Part shown: piece after piece, positions 1 through 5,552 of the stretch | Layout of the letters: each line of letters begins with the position of its first letter | Numbering within the stretch: the first letter of the stretch is position 1 | NCBI GenBank assembly: GCA_027347805.1 | Contig: DAIEQP010000373.1 | Location: 1-6,118 of the forward strand | DNA: 6,118 nt | Direction of reading: 5' to 3' | From: Ignavibacteria bacterium | Lineage (GTDB): Bacteria > Bacteroidota > Ignavibacteria > Ignavibacteriales > Melioribacteraceae | Position numbers and translations under genes: made by a program | Notes under the pieces: generated by a model | What the model was told of the DNA's origin: nothing | The model's input: only the letters and a program-made list of their open reading frames with translations | Database searches by the model: none

Positions 1-447
1 AGACTTTTAGATTATTTTAGAGCCAGCAAAAGACTTATTGTTCACATTCAGCATTTTTCAATTAAACCAACGGCAACATTTTTTATCCCAAATACAAAAG
101 GTGTTGAAATTAACGAAATTGTAAAACCATTATCAGGTGAAATAGTAATTTCTAAAAACTATCCAAACAGTTTTCGGGATACCAGTCTTAAAGAACTTTT
201 GCATAGTAATAATATTGATGAATTAGTTATTTGTGGTGCTATGAGCCATATGTGTATTGACGCTACTACAAGGGCAGCCTTTGATTTAGGCTTCCGCTGC
301 AAAGTAATTTATGATGCCTGCGCCACACGTGATCTAGTTTTTAATAATGAAAAAGTGTCTGCAAATAATGTTCACGCTTCTTTTATGGCAGCTCTTGCTT
401 CTGTTTACGCAAAGTTATTTACAACAAACCAATCTTTAGGAGAGTGA
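1..447 (+). CDS. Isochorismatase-family cysteine hydrolase, 5'-truncated by the window edge
   Basis: The reading frame is open from base 1 to the TGA at 445-447, giving 148 residues; members of this family are usually about 180-190 residues, so roughly 35-40 N-terminal residues, including the first catalytic Asp (in the usual DxQ motif), lie outside the window. Visible family features are the strand around VHIQH (residues 14-18), the catalytic Lys at about residue 52 in VISKNYPNSF, the T.L..LL..NNIDELVICG segment, and the nucleophile Cys at about residue 85 in GAMSHMCIDATTRAA, followed by the conserved DACATRD stretch. The family (PF00857) hydrolyses amides, imides or vinyl ethers through a Cys-Asp-Lys triad, usually in the cytoplasm. 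The substrate cannot be predicted; nicotinamidase, ureidoacrylate and isochorismate hydrolase activities are all within the fold. It is convergent with the sulfotransferase gene, so probably unrelated to it. A Met at 199 is internal, since the frame and the family similarity continue upstream of it. Confidence 0.9.
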   Translation, partial: RLLDYFRASKRLIVHIQHFSIKPTATFFIPNTKGVEINEIVKPLSGEIVISKNYPNSFRDTSLKELLHSNNIDELVICGAMSHMCIDATTRAAFDLGFRCKVIYDACATRDLVFNNEKVSANNVHASFMAALASVYAKLFTTNQSLGE

Positions 448-482
448 TCGCCGATAATTCTAATGCAATATTACCGGCGATC
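446..482. terminator. Hairpin between convergent genes, possible bidirectional terminator
   Basis: GATCGCCG (446-453) pairs perfectly with CGGCGATC (475-482). After one A-C mismatch the stem continues with TAAT (455-458) against ATTA (470-473), leaving an 11-nt loop. The left arm begins inside the TGA stop codon of the cysteine hydrolase, and the right arm ends 9 nt beyond the stop codon of the minus-strand sulfotransferase. Neither side has a clear T-tract, so it is not a classical rho-independent terminator. Its position between two convergent genes suggests transcription termination or 3'-end protection for both mRNAs. The pairing is directly visible; the function is inferred. Confidence 0.55.
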
Positions 483-491
483 TTGGTGGGA

Positions 492-2684
492 TTATTTGAC
501 CAGTAACATTTTTCGTGTGAACTGAAAAATCTGTTGCGAATTTATTTTAGTATCATATGCCTGAAGCTGATAAATATAAATACCGCTAGATAAATTGCCT
601 GCATTAAATTGTTGAGTGTAATATCCTGCTGGTTGAACTTCGTCAACCAATTTAGAAATTTGCCGTCCAAGAATATCATAAATAATTAATTTTACTTGCG
701 CACTTCGTGGTAGTGTATAGTTTATTTTTGTGCTTGGAGTAAAGGGGTTCGGATAATTTTGCATTAAACTAAATGTTGCAGGTATTTGTGTCCCCTTAAT
801 ATCAGTAATGTTTTGAATACTAAAATTTCTTGTTTCTGCATAACCACTGTAACCGCCCACCTGATCATTATTGTTATTCGCAGAAACATGCCAATAATAA
901 TTCCCTCCTGATTCCAATCCTTTAATTATTGCTGACGAATCACGAATTCCATCAACATCAAAAATGATATTACTGAAGTTAGAATCTTTAGCAACCTGTA
1001 CGTGGAATGAATTAGCAAAAAGATTTTTATTCCATGAAAGGTGAGCTGTAGTTTCGTTAAGTACTGCGCCGGACTCAGGTTTAATATTATTCGGTACAAA
1101 TGAAGAATAATATTGTTTGGGAAGATTGAAACGAAATGCCCGGTAGCTCCATACATTGTCGGGTAAAGACATCTCAAAAACTTTCTCATTGTTTGGATTG
1201 ACTTCTGTTACTGTTGGATTGCTTGTACCCCAACCAATTAATGTATTTCCGTTTTCTAGTCTTTGGACAAAACCCATTGCACTAGATACTTCTACTGGCT
1301 GATTAACATATTGCCAAACTAATTCAGCTCTCATATTCTGTTCGTCTATCTTATATTCTACTGCTCTTGAAGGCAGAACAGCTTGATGCAAATTTCCATT
1401 ATCGAATAATGTTATGTTTCCATTAGCAATCCTTCTAACCGCATGTTGATGTGAAAAACCAACGTTATCATTTACAAAAGTAAATTGATTATTTTTCCCA
1501 CCCCATCTCCATATAATTTCACCGGTAATACGATTGATTTTTGTGATTTCATCCATATGTCTGTTGGAAATAATTATATTACCATCATTATCAAGTTCTA
1601 TTGCATTAGTGTGAACATAATCAATTGTTGCAGCTTTTAAATCTACTCCAACAGCGTCTGTAATCTTAAAATGATCCCACGATCTCCATTGAAACACTAC
1701 ATTTTTATTTGAATCAAGTTCCTGGATAATTATCCCTGTTACTTTTGCTCCAGGGTTCCCGCCGTCGACTATTTTACTCATGTCTATAGTTTGAATCTCA
1801 GCACCAATCAGGAGGTAATGGTTGTTTGGAAGAATTCTTAGTTCGTGCACATCCGTCTGATAACCATTCCCGCATTTTACACTATCAACAATCTGAAAAG
1901 ATGAATCCATAACAAAGAAAAAATATTTTGTTCCGGCATTGTAATAAGTGATTTTACCGTTTGGCTGCAACGTTAATCCAAAGGAATACCCATTCATTTT
2001 TTTGTAAAAGAAAGGACTGCCGTCATTATTAAGAATCAATAAGTAATCTTTGTCTGCATAATATGCGTCATTCGAAAAATTGCTCAAGAAGATTTGTCCT
2101 GAACTCGGTTTTGTTGAATAAAGAGAAATATTTGGAAATGTCGTCGGTAGAAATCCAGTTTCCCTTTTAAGAGAATATGATCCAGATGAAGATTCCTCCA
2201 TTTTAAAATTAGTATTCTGTGGAGTGATAGTTGTTAATTCCTTATCAATTAATGTCTTATAATCTTCAGAAGGTCTATTTGCAATTTCAAATTGAAATTC
2301 AATACTGCCTAGTTGATTCCCTTGTATATTTTTTAATCCACTACTCAGATTTACAGTAACACTTTCCCCATCACTGAATGGTAAAAAAGGATTGAATAAA
2401 AGTGTTTTGTTATCATCTGAAAGAATTATTTCGCCCTGATGAACTCCGCTAAGCGAACCTTTTATCAGTAATATATTTTGCTTAATGCTATTTTTATTTA
2501 ACTCGGAATTAGATCGGATAATGATATTTGTTTGAGCAGAATTAAGGATACTGCCTGGAACAGGGGACAGGTAAATGAAATTGTTATTACCATCCAATTT
2601 CTGATTAGTCCCGGCAAATAAATTAATATTGATCAAAAATAAGAATATGATCAACAGCGAATAAATCATGTTAAATTTATACAT
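492..2684 (-). CDS. Secreted arylsulfotransferase (ASST)-like protein with T9SS C-terminal sorting domain
   Basis: 730 residues. A signal peptide is clear: MYKF, a hydrophobic run at about residues 7-23, then FAG as a probable cleavage site. Domains in order: bacterial Ig-like (Big_5 type, about 36-135), a linker, an arylsulfotransferase beta-propeller (about 180-520), a fibronectin-III-like domain (about 530-624), and a T9SS sorting domain (about 637-730) starting FSLMQNYPNPFTPSTKINY and ending KMLLVK. ASST enzymes move a sulfuryl group from a phenolic sulfate ester to a phenol via a histidine intermediate. Candidates for the active site of E. coli AssT (His252, His356, Arg374, His436) are His280 in TDVHELRILPN, His358 in DYVHTNAI, Arg375 in SNRHMDEI and His414 in GFSHQHAV. 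The only cysteine is Cys271, so the disulfide of E. coli AssT cannot form. Predicted to be exported by Sec, then carried to the surface or medium by T9SS. Transcribed alone: a terminator lies upstream and a hairpin downstream. Activity and substrate are inferred from family membership only. Confidence 0.88.
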   Translation of the reverse strand: MYKFNMIYSLLIIFLFLININLFAGTNQKLDGNNNFIYLSPVPGSILNSAQTNIIIRSNSELNKNSIKQNILLIKGSLSGVHQGEIILSDDNKTLLFNPFLPFSDGESVTVNLSSGLKNIQGNQLGSIEFQFEIANRPSEDYKTLIDKELTTITPQNTNFKMEESSSGSYSLKRETGFLPTTFPNISLYSTKPSSGQIFLSNFSNDAYYADKDYLLILNNDGSPFFYKKMNGYSFGLTLQPNGKITYYNAGTKYFFFVMDSSFQIVDSVKCGNGYQTDVHELRILPNNHYLLIGAEIQTIDMSKIVDGGNPGAKVTGIIIQELDSNKNVVFQWRSWDHFKITDAVGVDLKAATIDYVHTNAIELDNDGNIIISNRHMDEITKINRITGEIIWRWGGKNNQFTFVNDNVGFSHQHAVRRIANGNITLFDNGNLHQAVLPSRAVEYKIDEQNMRAELVWQYVNQPVEVSSAMGFVQRLENGNTLIGWGTSNPTVTEVNPNNEKVFEMSLPDNVWSYRAFRFNLPKQYYSSFVPNNIKPESGAVLNETTAHLSWNKNLFANSFHVQVAKDSNFSNIIFDVDGIRDSSAIIKGLESGGNYYWHVSANNNNDQVGGYSGYAETRNFSIQNITDIKGTQIPATFSLMQNYPNPFTPSTKINYTLPRSAQVKLIIYDILGRQISKLVDEVQPAGYYTQQFNAGNLSSGIYIYQLQAYDTKINSQQIFQFTRKMLLVK

Positions 2685-2690
2685 GAAATA

Positions 2691-2696
2691 CCTTTC
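2691..2696 (-). promoter_or_regulatory. Ribosome binding site of the sulfotransferase-like gene
   Basis: On the minus strand GAAAGG lies 6 nt before the ATG at 2684-2682. This supports that ATG over the in-frame Met at codon 6, which would shorten the signal peptide's N-region and leave a poorer spacing. Confidence 0.6.
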
Positions 2697-2781
2697 AATT
2701 AATTTATTCTTTTGACAACGTGTTTTAATATTCGGTTTGTTTATTAAAAAAAATTAATGTGAGTGTAGAGAGGTTGGAAAT

Positions 2782-2805
2782 AAAAAACCCCGCTTTGCGG
2801 GGTTT
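2782..2805 (-). terminator. Rho-independent terminator after the aminomutase operon
   Basis: Read on the minus strand, AAACCCCGC (2805-2797), loop AAA and GCGGGGTTT (2793-2785) form a 9-bp GC-rich stem that runs into a tract of six T (2787-2782). It starts 13 nt downstream of the aminomutase stop codon. This is a classical intrinsic terminator, and it separates the aminomutase operon from the sulfotransferase-like gene downstream. That gene must therefore have its own promoter in roughly 2697-2781. Confidence 0.93.
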
Positions 2806-2818
2806 CAAGAAATTCAAA

Positions 2819-4015
2819 TTAGTTCTTACTCATATGAATCATTTCGGTTACTTCTATCTTTTCCTTAAAGTTTTTCGGTTTCTTTAATCCATTACCATTG
2901 TTACCGTTACCGTTCGTACCATTACCATTCTTTTTATTGATTTCAACCGGAATTTTAGTTTCTGTTTTTACATCAGCGTGAGCTTCGCGATAAACAAATA
3001 CTTCGTTTTTGTAATTTCGCATAACAATTCTGTTGTCATCGCGATGCAAAATATATTGCGGAAGAACAGGAATTTTTCCACCACCACCAGGGGCATCAAT
3101 AACAAAGTGAGGAATCGCTAATCCGCTTGTATGTCCCCGGAGTTTATACATTATTTCAATGCCTTTGTCTAAAGAAGTTCTGAAGTGATTTGCACCACGT
3201 GTTTCATCAGCCATATACAAATAATATGGACGAACTCTTATTTTCAAAAGTTTTGTAAATAACTCTTTCATTACATCAGCATCATCATTAACACCTTTCA
3301 TGAGTACGGCTTGATTGCTGACAGGAATGCCGGCATTTGCGAGCATTTCGCATGCTTTTGTGCTTTCAGGGGTTATTTCCCAAGGATGATTGAAATGTGT
3401 ATTTACATAAATCGGGTGATACTTTTTAATCATGTCAACTAATTTTTGTGTAATTCGATGGGGAAGTACACAAGGCATCTTTGAACCAATTCTGATTATT
3501 TCGATGTGAGGAATCTGACGCAGTCGTTTTAGAATTTTTTCCAGCATTGTGTCTGTAAGCATTAACGGATCTCCACCAGACATAACCACGTCTCTAATTT
3601 CCGTATGCTTTTCAAGATACTTGAAAGCGGATTCAAGTTCCTTCATTGAAATTTTATCGGAGTTGCCAACTTTTCTTTTACGAGTACAAAATCGACAATA
3701 CATTCCGCATTGGCTAGTTGTAAGAAACAATGCGCGGTCAGGATAACGATGCGTTATATTCGGTACCGGACTCATTGCATCTTCTTGAAGCGGATCTTCA
3801 AAGCCATCGATATCGTCAAGTTCTGCTTTATCCGGGACACATTGTTTCCAGATTGGGTCCCCGGGATAACGAATTAAAGAAAGGTAGTAAGGATTAATTC
3901 TTGCCTGAAAAAACTCATCCAGCCCTTCTGCTACTTTTCTGTCGATCCCGAACTTGTCAACGAGTTGATCGATAGAGTGAACGCTGTCTCTTATCATTTG
4001 CTGCCAGAGTTCCAT
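2819..4015 (-). CDS. KamA-family radical SAM aminomutase (lysine 2,3-aminomutase-like)
   Basis: 398 residues; clostridial lysine 2,3-aminomutase (LAM) has 416. The radical SAM cluster motif is C103-GMY-C107-RF-C110, followed by TRKRKVG; SGGDP (146-150) is the usual SAM-binding segment. Known LAM residues can be placed: Arg134 (substrate carboxylate) is Arg112, Asp293 and Asp330 (lysine epsilon-amino group) are Asp270 and Asp307, and Lys337 (PLP Schiff base) is Lys314 in DAPGGGGK. The core reaction should be a SAM- and PLP-dependent 1,2-amino shift giving a beta-amino acid; the two Asp favour lysine as substrate, but this is inference. Oddities: LAM zinc ligand Cys268 is Asp245, the C-terminal CxCxxC zinc motif is absent, and the C-terminus is a basic Asn/Gly-repeat tail (363-376). 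Cytoplasmic. Last gene of the operon, 27 nt after the acetyltransferase. An EpmB-type role on elongation factor P is a less likely alternative. Confidence 0.9.
   Translation of the reverse strand: MELWQQMIRDSVHSIDQLVDKFGIDRKVAEGLDEFFQARINPYYLSLIRYPGDPIWKQCVPDKAELDDIDGFEDPLQEDAMSPVPNITHRYPDRALFLTTSQCGMYCRFCTRKRKVGNSDKISMKELESAFKYLEKHTEIRDVVMSGGDPLMLTDTMLEKILKRLRQIPHIEIIRIGSKMPCVLPHRITQKLVDMIKKYHPIYVNTHFNHPWEITPESTKACEMLANAGIPVSNQAVLMKGVNDDADVMKELFTKLLKIRVRPYYLYMADETRGANHFRTSLDKGIEIMYKLRGHTSGLAIPHFVIDAPGGGGKIPVLPQYILHRDDNRIVMRNYKNEVFVYREAHADVKTETKIPVEINKKNGNGTNGNGNNGNGLKKPKNFKEKIEVTEMIHMSKN
2888..2929 (-). repeat. In-frame Asn-Gly codon repeat in the aminomutase C-terminal tail
   Basis: Codons 363-376 read NGNGTNGNGNNGNG. 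On the minus strand the DNA is a run of GGTAAC/GGTAAT-type hexamers with one Thr codon interrupting. Such short tandem repeats can expand or contract by slippage in steps that keep the frame. The tail beyond it (LKKPKNFKEKIEV...) is basic and probably flexible. Confidence 0.7.
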
Positions 4016-4020
4016 GATAG

Positions 4021-4047
4021 TTGCCCTTTATTTTTTTGCCCTTTATT
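4021..4047 (-). promoter_or_regulatory. Duplicated ribosome binding site (12-bp direct repeat) before the aminomutase
   Basis: On the minus strand AATAAAGGGCAA occurs twice, at 4047-4036 and 4032-4021, separated by AAA. The copy nearer the gene puts AAAGGG (4029-4024) 8 nt before the ATG at 4015-4013, a good Shine-Dalgarno position that supports this start. The distal copy contains the TAA stop codon of the acetyltransferase and carries a second AAAGGG 15 nt further upstream, too far to serve the same ATG directly. Confidence 0.6.
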
Positions 4048-4516
4048 GGTTTAAGTATTTTCCAAAAACGATTAGGTTATCCCCAACCGCATAAAAATCT
4101 TTTATCTGGCTGACTATCGAATAATTGTTTCTCAAATAAAAATTTCTCGTGGCAGTATAACTGTCTTTGGAAGAAGTTTCTGCTAGAATCCATCTTCCAT
4201 TGCTTTCTTTTATAAAATTTTCTGAATGATCTAAAAGTTTTTTCCCGATACCGAGGTTTTGTGCATTTGGGCCGACTACAATCCAGTAAAGATCAAAAAC
4301 ACCGTCAGTCAAAGCTCTTTTGCCAACACAATGGTAACCGAGTACATCATCTTCTTTTGTAAATACAAAAACATTGTAGTATTCATGCTGGGGATTCGCA
4401 ATTGCTTCGTCAATCAATTCTATGGCAACATTTTTCTCTTCCTCAGAAAAATTATTTGTGCCTTTAATTATATCGACCAATTTCGGTCTGTCTTCAGCTA
4501 GCAGCCTGCGAATCAT
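4043..4516 (-). CDS. GNAT-family N-acetyltransferase
   Basis: 157 residues, a single GNAT domain of typical length. The acetyl-CoA pyrophosphate loop is visible as VVGPNAQNLGIGKKLL (about 80-95; Q86-N-L-G89-I-G91 matches Q/R-x-x-G-x-G/A), preceded by the beta-strand DLYWIV. The motif-B region TATRNFYLRNNY (about 121-132) supplies the usual Tyr (Y127) near the thiol leaving group. GNAT enzymes transfer an acetyl group from acetyl-CoA to an amine; the acceptor here is unknown. It overlaps the end of ligase B by 23 nt and precedes the aminomutase by 27 nt, so it should be translated with both. This context points to acetylation of the beta-amino acid, of a ligation product or of a precursor. It is much shorter than the beta-lysine acetyltransferase AblB as I recall it, so it should not be named ablB. 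The Shine-Dalgarno match is weak (AAGAG, 8 nt upstream), consistent with translational coupling to the overlapping upstream gene. Confidence 0.88.
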   Translation of the reverse strand: MIRRLLAEDRPKLVDIIKGTNNFSEEEKNVAIELIDEAIANPQHEYYNVFVFTKEDDVLGYHCVGKRALTDGVFDLYWIVVGPNAQNLGIGKKLLDHSENFIKESNGRWILAETSSKDSYTATRNFYLRNNYSIVSQIKDFYAVGDNLIVFGKYLNQ

Positions 4517-5552
4517 ATAAATTTCTCTTTAATGCAAATGTTGAAATTCTGTATAATAGTTCATCGTAACTAATCCCTGCAGCTTTTGCACTGCGTACAA
4601 ATCCTGTGTCGGGAGATATATCGGGATTAGGATTTACTTCAATTACATAAGGAACATTTTTACTGTTCAGTCTGATATCAACTCTTGCATAATCCCTGCA
4701 TTCCATAGCATCGTATGCAGAGTAAGCCATCTGTTTGATTTTTTGCTCGAGTTGTGAATCCAATTGAGCTGGGCATTTGGGAATCGTGCTCTTAAAGTAA
4801 ACACTTTCTTCAGACCATTTGGCTTCGTATGTAACAATTTTGGGCAAACCATCAGGTAATGTATCGAAAGTGATTTCAGAGATTGGCAAAATTTCGTTTC
4901 CTAAAATTGCGACATTTAATTCCCGACCATCGATGTATTCTTCAATAATAACTTCCTGATTGAAAGAATTGAATAAGTATGCAAGTCTTTGGTTCATTTC
5001 TTCCAAATTACGAACGACAGAAAATTCTGAAATCCCTATGCTTGCATCTTCGCGTGCAAGTTTAAGGATTACGGGAAATTTTAATTTGAATTCGTTTTTG
5101 GAAGGGAATTGATTTACCTGGGCAAGAAAGTGTAGGGGAGTGCGTACACCGTGTGATTGAAGAATTTGTTTTGTCCTGGATTTAACAAGACAATTTCCAA
5201 GTGTTATCGCACTATTACCGGTATACTGAATTCTAAGTAAATCAAAGACTCCAGCAATGTAACTTTCATAATTAGAATTGCCCTCTATAGATTCAACGAA
5301 ATTAAAAATTGCATCCGGGGAATACAGCGTAATCTTTTTTATTGCAGATCTAACATCACTGTTAATAGGCAATGTTTCGACACTGCTATATTTTTTTGAA
5401 AGAATTTTCTTTATTGAATCAATCTGCTTTAAAAATTCTCTTTCTGAAAGATCGTTTTCATCTGTTTCATTACCGACCTCTTTGCCCAAATAGTTTGAAT
5501 AATATTTGGTTGGTTCATTAAAGCAGATCAAAATTTTATTATCACGCATCAT
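4494..5552 (-). CDS. ATP-grasp ligase B, divergent D-alanine-D-alanine ligase-like protein
   Basis: 352 residues, the full Ddl-like fold: N-terminal domain (about 1-115) with DAIFNFVESIEG, central domain from about 120 (LVKSRTKQILQSHGVRTP), then the ATP-grasp domain. Against E. coli DdlB, conserved residues are Lys164 (K144), Glu168 (E148), Lys245 (K215), Arg290 (R255), Asp292 (D257), Glu305 (E270) and Asn307 (N272), so ATP and magnesium binding look intact. Substrate-side positions differ: REDASIG replaces the usual EGSSVG, putting Ala170 at the place of Ser150; Trp246 replaces Tyr216 in YEAKW; and Asp311 sits where Gly276 of the oxyanion region is expected (NPNPD). It probably makes an amide bond through an acyl phosphate but on something other than two D-alanines; inference. 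The start is the first of two adjacent ATGs: it overlaps the upstream TGA (ATGA) and is better placed behind AAAAGG at 5569-5564. The end overlaps the acetyltransferase by 23 nt. Confidence 0.88.
   Translation of the reverse strand: MMRDNKILICFNEPTKYYSNYLGKEVGNETDENDLSEREFLKQIDSIKKILSKKYSSVETLPINSDVRSAIKKITLYSPDAIFNFVESIEGNSNYESYIAGVFDLLRIQYTGNSAITLGNCLVKSRTKQILQSHGVRTPLHFLAQVNQFPSKNEFKLKFPVILKLAREDASIGISEFSVVRNLEEMNQRLAYLFNSFNQEVIIEEYIDGRELNVAILGNEILPISEITFDTLPDGLPKIVTYEAKWSEESVYFKSTIPKCPAQLDSQLEQKIKQMAYSAYDAMECRDYARVDIRLNSKNVPYVIEVNPNPDISPDTGFVRSAKAAGISYDELLYRISTFALKRNLYDSQAAS

Noticed and set aside
926..1189. Open frame of 87 codons on the minus strand inside the sulfotransferase gene
   Set aside because: It lies entirely within the well-supported 730-residue gene on the same strand in another frame and has no recognisable domain.
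2697..2781. A promoter for the sulfotransferase gene
   Set aside because: One must exist because of the upstream terminator, but I found no convincing Bacteroidota-type TAnnTTTG or a well-spaced sigma70 pair on the minus strand; the AT-rich sequence gives only weak matches.
2888..2929. CRISPR-like or regulatory repeat array
   Set aside because: The units are six bases long, in frame, and encode Asn-Gly; there are no spacers.
3549..3746. Short plus-strand open frame antisense to the aminomutase
   Set aside because: It is opposite the conserved radical SAM motif region, with no ribosome binding site and no protein-like features; a shadow of the coding strand.
2819..4015. Naming the aminomutase epmB (EF-P lysine modification)
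   Set aside because: No EF-P or EpmA-like gene is in the window, and the conserved residues fit the LAM core equally well or better; context points to small-molecule metabolism.
4259..4501. Plus-strand open frame antisense to the acetyltransferase
   Set aside because: It covers the acetyl-CoA loop of the real gene on the other strand and shows only composition-driven sequence.
4043..4516. Naming the acetyltransferase ablB
   Set aside because: It is far shorter than AblB as known to me and only the general GNAT motif is shared; the neighbouring aminomutase alone is not enough.
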